Source of the DNA: Oerskovia turbata
GTDB taxonomy: Bacteria; Actinomycetota; Actinomycetes; Actinomycetales; Cellulomonadaceae
DNA length: 64,000 nucleotides
Direction: 5' to 3'
Assembly (NCBI RefSeq): GCF_000718325.1
Contig: NZ_JOFV01000013.1
Span: 1 to 64,000, forward strand
Below, piece by piece: positions 20,572 through 33,119 of this stretch. Numbering within the stretch: position 1 is the stretch's first letter; each line of letters opens with the position of its first letter. The position numbers were made by a program, and so were the translations under genes. The notes under the pieces are model-generated. The model was not told where the DNA came from. It ran no database searches and saw only the letters and a list, made by a program, of their open reading frames with translations.

Positions 20572-21527
20572 CGGAGCTCTCGTCCTGTCAGGTCGAGGAA
20601 CACGTCCTCGAGGGTGCGGCGGCCGATCGTCAGGCGCGAGGCGAGCGCACCCTCGTCCGCGAGCCACGCGGTCACGACGGCGACGGTCGACGGGTCGACC
20701 GGCCCGGTCACGCTGTATGAGCCGGGCTGCGTCTCGGTGACGGTCCACGCGGAGGCGGGCGACGTCGTCGGGCCGGACTCGACCCGCTGGCGGAGCGCGC
20801 CGGTGTCCAGGCCCTCGCGCGCCTCGAGACGCAGCGTGCGGTTCCCGTCCGCGGACGGGCCCGCGTGCAGGAGGTCGGAGGTCGCACCCGAGGCGATGAC
20901 CTGTCCGTGGTCCACGATGTACACGTGGTCCGCGAGGTCCTCGGCCTCGTCCATGAGGTGCGTCGTCAGGACGATCCCGACGCCGTCCGCGCGCAGCTCG
21001 CGCACGAGCTCCCACACCGCGTGCCGGCTCTGGGGGTCCATGCCCGCGCTCGGCTCGTCGAGGAACACGACCTCGGGTCGACCCACGATCGCCGCGGCGA
21101 GCGCGAGGCGCTGACGCTGACCGCCCGACAGGCGCCGGACAGTCGTCCGGGCGAAGCTCGTGAGCCCCAGGCGTTCCGTGATCTCCGCCACGTCGCGAGG
21201 GTTCGCGTACATCGACGCGACGTGGTGCAGCATCTCGAGCGCGCGCACGCCCGTGGGCAGCCCGCCGTCCTGGAGCATGACCCCGACCCGCGGGCGCAGG
21301 TCGCGCGCGTTCAGCAGAGGGTCGAGCCCGAGGACCCGCACGCTGCCCTCGTCGGGCGCTCGCAGGCCTTCGCAGCACTCGATCGTGGTGGTCTTGCCGG
21401 CCCCGTTGGGGCCGAGGACGGCGGTCACGGCGCCTCGGGAGGCGGTCAGGCTCAGGTGGTCGACGACCGCCCGGCCGTCATAACGCTTGACCACGTCCTG
21501 GAGGACGACGGCGGGGGAGTCGGGCAC
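20568..21527 (-). CDS. ABC transporter ATP-binding protein (DrrA-like)
   Basis: A 319-residue ATPase. Walker A is GPNGAGKT near residue 39, the signature is RLSGGQRQRLALAAA, Walker B is VVFLDEPSAGMDPQ, and the switch histidine is in TTHLMDEAEDLADH. The extra ~100 C-terminal residues are as in DrrA-type exporters. It drives the permease encoded next. The GTG start is 7 nt after TACAAT, so this operon is probably leaderless. Confidence 0.9.
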   Translation of the reverse strand: MPDSPAVVLQDVVKRYDGRAVVDHLSLTASRGAVTAVLGPNGAGKTTTIECCEGLRAPDEGSVRVLGLDPLLNARDLRPRVGVMLQDGGLPTGVRALEMLHHVASMYANPRDVAEITERLGLTSFARTTVRRLSGGQRQRLALAAAIVGRPEVVFLDEPSAGMDPQSRHAVWELVRELRADGVGIVLTTHLMDEAEDLADHVYIVDHGQVIASGATSDLLHAGPSADGNRTLRLEAREGLDTGALRQRVESGPTTSPASAWTVTETQPGSYSVTGPVDPSTVAVVTAWLADEGALASRLTIGRRTLEDVFLDLTGRELR

Positions 21528-21534
21528 GGTGGCG

Positions 21535-21540
21535 ATTGTA
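21535..21540 (-). promoter_or_regulatory. -10 element for the ABC exporter operon
   Basis: TACAAT on the minus strand, 7 nt before the GTG. It is a near-consensus -10. No ribosome-binding site fits between it and the start. Confidence 0.5.
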
Positions 21541-21563
21541 GGGGAGCGGGCTGGGGGCGGCTG

Positions 21564-21580
21564 TGAGGTACGCCTTGCTT
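21564..21580. promoter_or_regulatory. Possible degenerate DtxR/IdeR-like box
   Basis: TGAGGTACGCCTTGCTT contains AGGTACGCCT, which differs from the AGGTTAGCCT core of DtxR/IdeR boxes at two positions. The second half-site is poor. It lies between the ABC exporter and the SUF operon. Iron control of SUF genes is biologically reasonable, but this match could be chance. Confidence 0.25.
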
Positions 21581-21696
21581 GCGCCGGAACATTTAGCGCA
21601 TGAGACTGTTACCTATATCGATGACGCCTCCCGGGACCGTGCGCGCCCGCGGCCAGGCACGAAGAACCCAGCAGACCGACGACGTGGAGGTGAGGC

Positions 21697-22596
21697 ATGA
21701 GCGACGACGCACGCACTGCCGGCGCCGTGCCGCCCGCAGGCCCCGTCACCCTCCAGGGCTCGCACGACACGCACGTCCCGCCCGACGGTGACGGCACCAC
21801 GCGCGAGCGCGTCCTCGCGCTCATCGTCTCCGACGGTCCCGTGAGCGCTGCCTCGCTCGCGACCGACCTCGGCCTCACACCCGCAGGTGTCCGACGTCAC
21901 CTCGCCCAGCTCGAGGCCGACGGGCTCATCGCCGTCCACGACTCGGGCGCGGGCACCGGGATGCGCGGGCGTCCCGCCCGCCACTACGTCGCGACGAACC
22001 GCGGCCAGTCCGAGCTCTCGGGGGCCTACCCGGACCTCGCGACCCAGGCGCTGCGCTACCTGCGCGACGTCGCCGGGGAGGACGCGGTCGAGGAGTTCGC
22101 GCACCGCCGCCTCGCCGAGCTCACCGACCGCTACGCGAGCCGCATCACGGCCGACGACGTCGCGGGCCGCGCCGAGCAGCTCGCCACGGTCCTCGCGGAG
22201 GACGGGTTCGCGGCGAGCGTGCGACCCGTCGCCGGCACCGCGACCGTCCAGCTCTGCCAGGGACACTGCCCGGTCCAGCACGTCGCCGAGGAGTTCCCCC
22301 AGCTCTGCGACGCCGAGGCCCAGGTCTTCTCCCAGCTCCTCGGCTCGCACGTCCAGCGGCTCGCGACCCTCGCGGGCGGCGGGCACGCCTGCACGACCAA
22401 CGTCCCCGTGCTCCCCGCGGCGACCCGCGCACCCGAGGCGAGCGACGCCGTCGGGCACCAGACCACCGGACGCCGTGCCACCGCGCGCGGACCGCGCGCC
22501 CCGGCGCACCCTCCAGCACGACACCCCGAACCGACAGGTTCATCGACCACCGCCCCACCGCCCCCCTCCGTCGTCGACGGAACGTGGAAGGAATGA
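21697..22596 (+). CDS. sufR: SufR-like Fe-S-dependent transcriptional repressor
   Basis: A 299-residue regulator. A winged helix (about 35-95, [20 protein letters not shown]) is followed by an all-helical middle and a C-terminal cysteine cluster: Cys187, Cys191, Cys204 and Cys232, the spacing expected for an Fe-S cluster in SufR. In M. tuberculosis and cyanobacteria SufR represses the suf operon when clusters are plentiful. ATG 21697 has the strong GGAGGTGAGG site. About 60 Pro/Thr-rich residues after Cys232 form an unusual disordered tail. sufB starts one base after its stop. Confidence 0.92.
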   Translation: MSDDARTAGAVPPAGPVTLQGSHDTHVPPDGDGTTRERVLALIVSDGPVSAASLATDLGLTPAGVRRHLAQLEADGLIAVHDSGAGTGMRGRPARHYVATNRGQSELSGAYPDLATQALRYLRDVAGEDAVEEFAHRRLAELTDRYASRITADDVAGRAEQLATVLAEDGFAASVRPVAGTATVQLCQGHCPVQHVAEEFPQLCDAEAQVFSQLLGSHVQRLATLAGGGHACTTNVPVLPAATRAPEASDAVGHQTTGRRATARGPRAPAHPPARHPEPTGSSTTAPPPPSVVDGTWKE

Positions 22597-22597
22597 C

Positions 22598-24052
22598 ATG
22601 AGCGCTCCCACCCAGGACACCGCCGGCGTGTCCCAGAGCACCGGCCAGTCCGACGAGGAGATCATCGCCTCGATCGGCTCCTACGGCTACGGCTGGCACG
22701 ACAAGGACGACGCCGGCGCGACGGCGCAGCGTGGCCTCTCCGAGGCGGTCGTGCGCAACATCTCCACGCTCAAGAGCGAGCCCGAGTGGATGCTGAACTA
22801 CCGCCTCAAGGCGCTGCGCCTGTTCGACAAGAAGCCCATGCCCAACTGGGGCAGCGACCTGTCGGGCATCGACTTCGACAACATCAAGTACTTCGTGCGG
22901 TCCACCGAGAAGCAGGCGACCTCGTGGGACGACCTGCCCGAGGACATCAAGGAGACCTACGACAAGCTCGGCATCCCCGAGGCGGAGAAGCAGCGCCTCG
23001 TCGCGGGCGTCGCGGCCCAGTACGAGTCCGAGGTCGTCTACCACCAGATCAACGAGGAGCTCGAGAAGCAGGGCGTCATCTTCCTCGACACCGACACCGC
23101 GCTGCGCGAGCACCCCGAGCTCTTCCAGGAGTACTTCGGCACCGTCATCCCCTCGGGTGACAACAAGTTCGCCGCGCTCAACTCGGCCGTGTGGTCCGGC
23201 GGCTCGTTCGTCTACGTCCCCCCGGGCGTCCACGTCGAGATCCCGCTCCAGGCCTACTTCCGCATCAACACGGAGAACATGGGCCAGTTCGAGCGCACGC
23301 TGATCATCGCGGACGAGGGCTCGTACGTGCACTACGTCGAAGGCTGCACCGCCCCGATCTACTCGAGCGACTCGCTGCACTCCGCGGTCGTCGAGATCAT
23401 CGTCAAGAAGAACGCCCGCGTGCGCTACACGACCATCCAGAACTGGTCGAACAACGTGTACAACCTCGTCACCAAGCGTGCGACGGCCGCCGAGGGCGCG
23501 ACGATGGAGTGGGTCGACGGCAACATCGGCTCCAAGGTCACCATGAAGTACCCCGCGATCTACCTGCTCGGCGAGCACGCCAAGGGCGAGACGCTGTCGA
23601 TCGCGTTCGCGGGCGAGGGCCAGCACCAGGACGCGGGCGCCAAGATGGTGCACGCCGCCCCCCACACGTCCTCCTCGATCGTCTCGAAGTCCGTGGCGCG
23701 CGGCGGTGGACGCACGTCCTACCGCGGCCTCGTCCAGGTCCTCGAGGGAGCGGAGCACTCCGCCTCCACCGTTCTGTGCGACGCGCTGCTCGTCGACCAG
23801 ATCTCCCGGTCCGACACCTACCCGTACGTCGACGTCCGCGAGGACGACGTCTCGATGGGTCACGAGGCGACCGTGTCGCGCGTGAGCGAGGACCAGCTGT
23901 TCTACCTCATGTCCCGAGGCATGGCAGAGACCGAGGCCATGGCCATGATCGTGCGCGGGTTCGTCGAGCCCATCGCCCGTGAGCTGCCCATGGAGTACGC
24001 GCTCGAGCTCAACCGCCTCATCGAACTGCAGATGGAAGGGTCCGTCGGCTAA
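22598..24052 (+). CDS. sufB: Fe-S cluster assembly protein SufB
   Basis: A scaffold subunit of the SufBC2D complex where clusters form. The 484-residue protein shows the family motifs GWHDKDDAG, the beta-helix core with [16 protein letters not shown], the catalytic-type Cys in STVLCDALL, and [15 protein letters not shown] near the end. Length is normal and there is no intein, unlike M. tuberculosis SufB. ATG 22598 follows GGAAGGAA. sufD starts directly after the stop (TAAATG). Confidence 0.97.
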   Translation: MSAPTQDTAGVSQSTGQSDEEIIASIGSYGYGWHDKDDAGATAQRGLSEAVVRNISTLKSEPEWMLNYRLKALRLFDKKPMPNWGSDLSGIDFDNIKYFVRSTEKQATSWDDLPEDIKETYDKLGIPEAEKQRLVAGVAAQYESEVVYHQINEELEKQGVIFLDTDTALREHPELFQEYFGTVIPSGDNKFAALNSAVWSGGSFVYVPPGVHVEIPLQAYFRINTENMGQFERTLIIADEGSYVHYVEGCTAPIYSSDSLHSAVVEIIVKKNARVRYTTIQNWSNNVYNLVTKRATAAEGATMEWVDGNIGSKVTMKYPAIYLLGEHAKGETLSIAFAGEGQHQDAGAKMVHAAPHTSSSIVSKSVARGGGRTSYRGLVQVLEGAEHSASTVLCDALLVDQISRSDTYPYVDVREDDVSMGHEATVSRVSEDQLFYLMSRGMAETEAMAMIVRGFVEPIARELPMEYALELNRLIELQMEGSVG

Positions 24053-25285
24053 ATGACTACTACTGCGAGCACCACACAGACCGAGCCGGTCGGCCTGAGC
24101 ACGGACCACTCCCAGGCCGTCCAGGACGGCGCTCACTCGCACGGGGTCGGCGGCACGCCGCAGGGCTCCCGCGCCGAGCGCATCACCTCGTTCGACCCGG
24201 CCGTCATCACCGAGCCCACGGGCCGCGAGGAGGAGTGGCGCTTCTCCCCGGTCAAGCGCCTCGCCCCGCTGTTCTCGACGGCGCTCGGCAGCGCCGGCGT
24301 GCGCACGACCGTGGTCGACGCGCCCGAGGTCACGGTCGAGATCGTCGGCCGGGACGACGAGCGGCTCGGCCGCGCGGGCGTCCCGGGCGACCGCACCGCC
24401 GTGACCGCGTGGAACGCGTTCGACGAGGCGACCGTCGTCACCATCCCGGCCGAGGCCGTCGCCAGCGACGTCACGTCCGTGCGCATCGAGGGCCTGACCG
24501 ACGAGCCCACCGCGACGCACCTGCTGGTGCACGCGCAGCGGCACAGCGAGTCCGTCGTGGTCATCGACCACGTGGGCTCCGCGACGCTCACCGAGACCGT
24601 CGAGATCGTCGTCGAGGACGGCGCGCACCTCACGGTCGTGTCCGTGCAGGACTGGAGCGAGGGCGCCGTGCACGCGAGCTCGCACCGCGCACGCATCGGC
24701 CGCGACGCCAAGCTCAAGCACGTCGTCGTGACGTTCGGCGGCGACGTCGTCCGTGTGACCCCCGACGCCGAGTTCACCGGCACCGGTGGTGAGGTCGAGA
24801 TGGTCGGCCTGTACTTCGCCGACGCCGACCAGCACCAGGAGCACCGTCTCTTCGTCGACCACGCCGTCCCGAGCTGCAAGTCCCGCGTCACCTACAAGGG
24901 CGCGCTGCAGGGCGAGGGCGCGCATACGGTCTGGGTCGGCGACGTGCTGATCCGCACCGAGGCCGAGGGCACCGACACCTACGAGCTCAACCGCAACCTC
25001 GTCCTGTCGGACGGGGCGCGCGCGGACTCCGTGCCGAACCTCGAGATCGAGACCGGCCTCATCGAGGGAGCCGGGCACGCCTCGGCCACCGGTCGCTTCG
25101 ACGACGAGCAGCTCTTCTACCTGCAGGCGCGCGGCATCCCCGAGACCGACGCGCGTCGCCTCGTGGTCCGCGGCTTCTTCGCCGAGCTCATCCAGGAGAT
25201 CGGCGTCCCGTCGGTCGAGGAGCGCCTGCTGGAGTCGATCGAGGCCGAGCTCGCCAAGTCGATGAGCGTCATCGAAGGCCGGTGA
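24053..25285 (+). CDS. sufD: Fe-S cluster assembly protein SufD
   Basis: The 410-residue partner of SufB in the scaffold, needed for iron entry. The right-handed beta-helix region and the closing FDDEQLFYLQARGIPETDAR are shared with SufB, reflecting their paralogy. The N-terminal ~60 residues are SufD-specific. The ATG immediately follows the sufB stop; GGAAGGG about 12 nt upstream lies inside sufB, so coupling is likely. Confidence 0.95.
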   Translation: MTTTASTTQTEPVGLSTDHSQAVQDGAHSHGVGGTPQGSRAERITSFDPAVITEPTGREEEWRFSPVKRLAPLFSTALGSAGVRTTVVDAPEVTVEIVGRDDERLGRAGVPGDRTAVTAWNAFDEATVVTIPAEAVASDVTSVRIEGLTDEPTATHLLVHAQRHSESVVVIDHVGSATLTETVEIVVEDGAHLTVVSVQDWSEGAVHASSHRARIGRDAKLKHVVVTFGGDVVRVTPDAEFTGTGGEVEMVGLYFADADQHQEHRLFVDHAVPSCKSRVTYKGALQGEGAHTVWVGDVLIRTEAEGTDTYELNRNLVLSDGARADSVPNLEIETGLIEGAGHASATGRFDDEQLFYLQARGIPETDARRLVVRGFFAELIQEIGVPSVEERLLESIEAELAKSMSVIEGR

Positions 25286-25295
25286 CCCGACCCGC

Positions 25296-25637
25296 ATGAC
25301 TGCACAGCTTGCTTGCATGACCGACGACGTAGCGCCCGAGGAGGCGCTGCGTGTGGAGCTCGAGGGCGAGAGCGGCCCCGTCGAGGTCGCGGTCGTCCGC
25401 GACGGCGACGGGAACTGGCACGCCATCTCGGACATCTGCTCCCACGGTGCGGTCTCGCTGTCCGACGGCGAGGTCGAGGGCTGCTTCATCGAGTGCTGGC
25501 TGCACGGCTCGCAGTTCGACCTGCGGACCGGCATGCCCACCGCGCTGCCCGCGATGCGCCCCGTGCCCGTCTACCCGGTCACGATCGACGGCGAGCGCGT
25601 GCTCGTCGACATCGACCAGACCGTCTCCCCGTCCTGA
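25296..25637 (+). CDS. Rieske [2Fe-2S] ferredoxin-like protein in the suf operon
   Basis: A 113-residue Rieske protein. Ligands are Cys48 and His50 (CSHGAVSLS) and Cys67 and His70 (CWLHGS). It resembles the ferredoxin components of non-heme iron dioxygenases, but no oxygenase is nearby. The same gene sits between sufD and sufC in mycobacteria and other actinobacteria, so it probably supplies electrons to cluster assembly or repair; that role is inferred. ATG 25317 is an alternative start with no better ribosome-binding site. Confidence 0.93.
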   Translation: MTAQLACMTDDVAPEEALRVELEGESGPVEVAVVRDGDGNWHAISDICSHGAVSLSDGEVEGCFIECWLHGSQFDLRTGMPTALPAMRPVPVYPVTIDGERVLVDIDQTVSPS

Positions 25638-25672
25638 CCCCCTGAACTTTCTCGAATACTGGAGAACACCAC

Positions 25673-27797
<2,125 letters not shown>

Positions 27798-27895
27798 CAC
27801 ACGCACGTCCACGTCGACCGTGGGCGCCTCGCGGCCCGTCACGTCCCCGCTTTCCAGCGCACCGCAGGATGTACCGAAGGAGCAGGACCCCAGCA

Positions 27896-28459
27896 ATGAG
27901 CAGCTCGTTGGAGCAGATGTACCAGCAGGTCATCCTCGACCACGCGAAGTCGCCGCACGGGCGAGGGTTCGTCGACCTGTCGGAGGGTCACCTCCACGGT
28001 GAGTCGCACCAGATCAACCCCACGTGCGGCGACGAGGTCACGATGCGCGTCGAGTTCGACACCGCCGACCCCAAGGTCCCGACCATCTCGAGCGTGAGCT
28101 GGGAGGGCCAGGGCTGCAGCATCTCGCAGGCCTCGCTGTCGGTGCTCACCGACCTCGTGACCGGTGCGCCCGTCGCCGAGTCCGAGCACCTGGGTGACCT
28201 CTTCCGCCAGCTCATGCAGTCACGCGGCAAGGGACTCGACGAGGACCTCGAGGACGAGCTCGGGGACGCCACGGCCTTCACCGGGGTCGCGCAGTTCCCG
28301 GCCCGCATCAAGTGCGCGCTGCTCGGCTGGGCCGCGCTGCGTGACACCCTGGCGACGTCGGGAGTCCTCGCAGGCTCGGACGCCCCCGTCGCCGACCCGG
28401 CCTCGACCGCAACCCCCTTGCCCGCCCAGTCACCTCAGGCACCTCAGGAGAACCGATGA
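27896..28459 (+). CDS. sufU: Zn-dependent sulfurtransferase SufU
   Basis: Accepts persulfide from SufS through a zinc-exchange mechanism. The 187-residue protein carries the zinc ligands Cys44, Asp46, Cys74 and Cys140 (PTCGDEV, GQGCSIS, RIKCALL). The arrangement matches Gram-positive SufU, not the IscU scaffold. GAAGGAG at 27876-27882 fixes the ATG at 27896. The Pro/Ala-rich 35-residue tail is extra. Its stop overlaps sufT (ATGA). Confidence 0.96.
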   Translation: MSSSLEQMYQQVILDHAKSPHGRGFVDLSEGHLHGESHQINPTCGDEVTMRVEFDTADPKVPTISSVSWEGQGCSISQASLSVLTDLVTGAPVAESEHLGDLFRQLMQSRGKGLDEDLEDELGDATAFTGVAQFPARIKCALLGWAALRDTLATSGVLAGSDAPVADPASTATPLPAQSPQAPQENR

Positions 28460-28803
28460 CGACCGAGACCCCCGCCGCCGCTGCGGCGCCGACCCCGCCG
28501 ACCGCGGCCGACGTCGAGGAGGCCATGCGCGACGTCATCGACCCCGAGCTCGGGATCAACGTCGTCGACCTCGGCCTCGTCTACGGCATCCAGGTCGACC
28601 AGAACAACCACGCGGTCATCGACATGACGCTCACGTCCGCGGCCTGCCCGCTGACCGACGTCATCGAGGACCAGACCGCGCAGTCCCTCGACGGGCTGAT
28701 CGACGGCTTCCGCGTCAACTGGGTCTGGATGCCGCCGTGGGGCCCCGAGAAGATCACGCAGGACGGCAAGGACCAGCTGCGCGCGCTGGGCTTCAACGTC
28801 TGA
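28456..28803 (+). CDS. sufT: SufT-like metal-sulfur cluster assembly factor (DUF59/MIP18)
   Basis: A 115-residue DUF59 protein that helps Fe-S maturation. It has DPELGINVVDLGLVYGI, the conserved cysteine in LTSAACPLTDVIEDQ, and the PPWGPEKITQDG motif. It overlaps sufU by 4 nt and is the last gene of the operon. Confidence 0.94.
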   Translation: MTTETPAAAAAPTPPTAADVEEAMRDVIDPELGINVVDLGLVYGIQVDQNNHAVIDMTLTSAACPLTDVIEDQTAQSLDGLIDGFRVNWVWMPPWGPEKITQDGKDQLRALGFNV

Positions 28804-28883
28804 CTCGGGTCGCTGAACGCTGAGTCGCCGACCAGCGCCCGCCCGACCTGCGACGAACGCGATCCTGGCTCGGGGACTGAAGC

Positions 28884-28916
28884 GGACTGAGATGGCCTCA
28901 GCGGTCATCTCAGTCC
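28884..28916 (+). terminator. Terminator of the suf operon
   Basis: GGACTGAGATG (28884-28894) and CATCTCAGTCC (28906-28916) form a perfect 11-bp stem with an 11-nt loop, 80 nt after sufT. The rest of 28804-29053 shows nothing else I can name. Confidence 0.75.
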
Positions 28917-29053
28917 CTCCAGTTCCCCCCTGGAGTTCTGGCCGTCGAGCAGGTCGGGTCCCGGATGCACCGACAAGACCAGGCCATACCATCCGTTACG
29001 CTCACACCCGACACGTCGTCGCTCGGACTGGGAACGCGAACGGAGACAGCAAG

Positions 29054-29458
29054 GTGGGAGTTCTCTCCAAGGCGCTGGCCGGAGGCGCGGCGATCCTGAT
29101 CGGCGCGGGGATTCGCGCGTTGTTGCGTGACGCTCAGGAGACCAAGCGTCGCAAGTCCTCGCCGCTGCAGTTCGACGACGGTCTGGCCGCTCAGGACTTC
29201 GCCCATCTCGCGAGCGAGGTCGCGAGCAGGACCCCCCGGGTGACGAAGGCCGATGTCACCGGGATGACAGTCGGGCTCGTGGTGCGATCGAACAGCGGCC
29301 TGACGACGTGGTCAGCCGAGATCGACTTCAACGACTACGGACGACTCACCGGCGCGTACTGGCTGACCTCGGAGAACGATCAGTCCCCCATCCCCACGTT
29401 CTTCGCCGACGCTCTTCAGGACGAGATCTACCAGAGGGTCGCGTCTCGACGCGCGTGA
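29054..29458 (+). CDS. Hypothetical protein with N-terminal hydrophobic helix
   Basis: A 134-residue protein. GTG 29054 follows GGAGA at 29042-29046 with a 7-nt spacer; the longer upstream frame lacks support. A hydrophobic segment (about 6-23, LAGGAAILIGAGIRALL) is followed by a basic turn QETKRRK and a soluble region with VTKADVTGMTVGLVVRSNS and a WSAEIDFNDYGRLTGAYW strand pattern. I do not recognise the family. It might be membrane-tethered on the inner face. Confidence that it is expressed is moderate. Confidence 0.6.
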   Translation: MGVLSKALAGGAAILIGAGIRALLRDAQETKRRKSSPLQFDDGLAAQDFAHLASEVASRTPRVTKADVTGMTVGLVVRSNSGLTTWSAEIDFNDYGRLTGAYWLTSENDQSPIPTFFADALQDEIYQRVASRRA

Positions 29459-29480
29459 CGTGCGTCGCGGCACCCGAGGG

Positions 29481-30110
29481 TCATGCCTCTCCGGGTCGCG
29501 TCCACCCGCCGGTGGTTGCCAGCGGCGGCCCCTCCAGGACGCGCGGCCGGTACTCGACGAACTGGATGCCGGTGTCGAAGGTGCGGTGGTCGGTCATCTC
29601 GAGGGCGACGTCGGGATAGCCGTCGTAGATCCGCTCGGCTCCGGTCGCGCCGGTGATCACAGGGAACATCCCGACCCGGAACCGGTCGACGAGGCCAGCC
29701 CGCAGCAGTGACCGTGCCAGGCTGAGGCTGCCGATCGTGCTGAGGATGCCGTCCTCGGCATCCTTCATGGCGCGGACCGCGTCCACCGCGTCGCCGCGCA
29801 CCAGCGTGGAGTTCGCCCACGTCAGCGGCTCGGCGAGCATGCTGGAGAAGACCACCTTCCGTGCCGCCGTGAGCTCGTCGACCGACGCCTCCTCGTCGGC
29901 CGTGAACTCGTCCGTCCCCGCCGGCATCTGGCCGGCCGCGAAGCCCGACATCAACCGGTACGTGTTCGCGCCCATCAGGTAGGTGACCTGGGGTTGCTCC
30001 CCGAGCCACGCGAGATACTCGGGGCCTTCGAGCCCCCAGAATCCGGGCCAGCCCTCGCCCGACGCGTAGCCGTCGAGCGAGGTGATGAAGTCGATGAGCA
30101 GCTCTGCCAT
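29481..30110 (-). CDS. Dihydrofolate reductase family protein (RibD C-terminal domain)
   Basis: A 209-residue protein of the RibD_C/DHFR-like fold, a common actinobacterial group without proven function. Features include the opening ITSLDGYASGEG, LMGANTYRLMSGF, KVVFSSMLAEPLTW, GILSTIGSLSLARSLLRAGLVD and RFRVGMFPVITGAT. It probably binds NADPH and reduces a pterin- or deaminated pyrimidine-like substrate. It stands alone in the window. The C-terminal 15 residues are disordered. Confidence 0.87.
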   Translation of the reverse strand: MAELLIDFITSLDGYASGEGWPGFWGLEGPEYLAWLGEQPQVTYLMGANTYRLMSGFAAGQMPAGTDEFTADEEASVDELTAARKVVFSSMLAEPLTWANSTLVRGDAVDAVRAMKDAEDGILSTIGSLSLARSLLRAGLVDRFRVGMFPVITGATGAERIYDGYPDVALEMTDHRTFDTGIQFVEYRPRVLEGPPLATTGGWTRPGEA

Positions 30111-30216
30111 GGTCCGTCCCCGTCCTAGTCATTCCCCTGAGGTGGCGCCGCCTGGCGGCGGCCTGGTCTCCTCACTGAGACGGCGAGACGGCCGTTGACT
30201 CATCGGTGCGGGGCGT

Positions 30217-31122
30217 TCAGAGCCTCGACGCCTCCAGCGCGTTGCAGTCCTGGAACGTCCCGCCCTCGTAGCCCGTCATGAACCAGCGCTGGCGCTGCTC
30301 GCTCGACCCGTGCGTCCATGCCTCGGGGTTCACCGAGCCGGTCGCGGCCTCCTGGATACGGTCGTCGCCCACGGCCGACGCTGCGGAGAGTGCGTCCTTG
30401 AGCTCGTCCGGGGTGATCTCCTGCAGGAACGGCAGACCGGTGTCCGGGTCGATCGTCGTTGCCGCGTTTCCCGCCCACATGCCCGCGAGACAGTCGGCCA
30501 TGAGCTCGATGCGCACCGAGTCGGACTCGGGGCCGGTCCCGGAACGGTCCGCCGACGCCATGACGCCGGAGAGCTGCTCGATGTGGTGCCCGAACTCGTG
30601 CGCCGTGACGTACTCCTCGGCGAGCGGGCCGCCCGAGGAACCGAAGCGGTTGCGCAGCTCGTCGAAGAACGAGACGTCGATGTACACGGCCTGGTCGGGC
30701 GGGCAGTAGAAAGGGCCCACCGCGCTGGTCGCCGCGCCGCACCCCGTCTGGGTCGACGCCGTGAAGCTGTAGACCTCTGGAAGGACGTACTCGACACCGA
30801 TCTGTGCGGGGAGCGTCTCGGCCCAGTAGGCGTCGAGCGACTGGGCGGTCGCCGACAGCCGGCACTCACGCTCGGTGTTGGCCTGCTCGGCCGTGCAGTC
30901 CTCGACGAACTGCTGCTGCGCGGTGTCCTCGGCGCCGGAGGGCTGGACCACCTGGTCGCTCACCGTGCCGAGCACGCTGCCCAGATCGCCCCCGTTGAGG
31001 AGCGCGACCACGACCGCCACGAGCACGGCCGCGATGCCGCCGCCCGCGATCACCGGTCCCTTGCCGCGCCCGCCCTTGCGGACGCGACCACCCTCGAATG
31101 AGCCACCCTCGTTGAACGTCAC
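30217..31122 (-). CDS. Membrane-anchored neutral zinc metallopeptidase (YpfJ family)
   Basis: A 301-residue protein with a basic Gly-rich N-terminus, one transmembrane helix (about 24-43), then an extracytoplasmic peptidase domain. The zinc motif HEFGHH is at residues 175-180, and a downstream RIELMADCLAGMWAG supplies the third ligand. Six cysteines suggest disulfides. Proteins of this family (PF04228) are annotated as putative neutral metallopeptidases; their substrates are unknown. The GTG start is 6 nt after TAGCGT, so the mRNA is probably leaderless. Confidence 0.9.
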   Translation of the reverse strand: MTFNEGGSFEGGRVRKGGRGKGPVIAGGGIAAVLVAVVVALLNGGDLGSVLGTVSDQVVQPSGAEDTAQQQFVEDCTAEQANTERECRLSATAQSLDAYWAETLPAQIGVEYVLPEVYSFTASTQTGCGAATSAVGPFYCPPDQAVYIDVSFFDELRNRFGSSGGPLAEEYVTAHEFGHHIEQLSGVMASADRSGTGPESDSVRIELMADCLAGMWAGNAATTIDPDTGLPFLQEITPDELKDALSAASAVGDDRIQEAATGSVNPEAWTHGSSEQRQRWFMTGYEGGTFQDCNALEASRL

Positions 31123-31128
31123 GGGTCA

Positions 31129-31134
31129 ACGCTA
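31129..31134 (-). promoter_or_regulatory. -10 element for leaderless zinc peptidase gene
   Basis: TAGCGT on the minus strand, 6 nt before the GTG. Confidence 0.5.
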
Positions 31135-31334
31135 CTCGTCACCACAGGTCACGGCGCCCGGCAGGGACGAGGTGAGCGCCGCCGTCGGGCAGGCCGGGGC
31201 CGAGAACGGGGCTGAGGCCCCACCCGCGCCCGGAACGGCCACAACACCGTTCCCGGCACCCGGGGGTGAGCGGCAGACGCGCACTGTGACGGACCAGCCC
31301 GCGAAATCCCGTTCCGTCCGCGGGCTCCCGGCAC

Positions 31335-31340
31335 TAGAAT
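31335..31340 (+). promoter_or_regulatory. -10 element of the ABC-F gene
   Basis: TAGAAT is near-consensus. A weak -35 TTCCGT lies 17 nt upstream (31312-31317). The predicted start near 31347 leaves an untranslated leader of about 80 nt before the ABC-F start, which is long for this genome. Confidence 0.55.
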
Positions 31341-31351
31341 CGGTGGCGTTT

Positions 31352-31396
31352 GTGTCTCGCGCACAGCGCGACCGCGCGAACCCCTACGCCCCCTGA
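31352..31396 (+). CDS. Possible 14-residue leader peptide upstream of the ABC-F gene
   Basis: A GTG 4-5 nt after the predicted transcription start opens a 14-codon frame, VSRAQRDRANPYAP, ending at TGA 31394-31396, 31 nt before the ABC-F start. It overlaps alternative GC-rich hairpins (31358-31370, or 31366-31378). Antibiotic-resistance ABC-F genes are often controlled by such peptides through ribosome stalling, and a Pro codon before the stop slows termination. Whether it is translated is unknown. Confidence 0.35.
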   Translation: MSRAQRDRANPYAP

Positions 31397-31427
31397 ACAC
31401 CTCACCATCCTGCCGGAGGAACTCTCT

Positions 31428-33026
<1,599 letters not shown>

Positions 33027-33039
33027 CCTGCTGGAACGA

Positions 33040-33079
33040 CGAACGGCCCGCCTGCTCCGAGGAGCAGGCGGGCCGTTCG
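33040..33079. terminator. Bidirectional terminator after the ABC-F gene
   Basis: A perfect 19-bp inverted repeat (33040-33058 with 33061-33079) lies between the ABC-F gene and the convergent SURF1 gene. The exact 2-nt centre means the real loop is probably slightly larger. Confidence 0.9.
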
Positions 33080-33119
33080 ACGTCCCCGGCGGTTTCATGG
33101 TGCCGGGCAGTCCGCCCGG

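Larger units (their letters stand above)
31123..31427. other. Divergent intergenic region between the peptidase and ABC-F genes
   Basis: This 305-bp region holds the leaderless promoter of the zinc peptidase at its left end (TAGCGT, minus strand) and the ABC-F promoter and leader at its right end. The middle (about 31140-31320) is GC-rich and I see no gene or strong structure in it. Confidence 0.7.
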
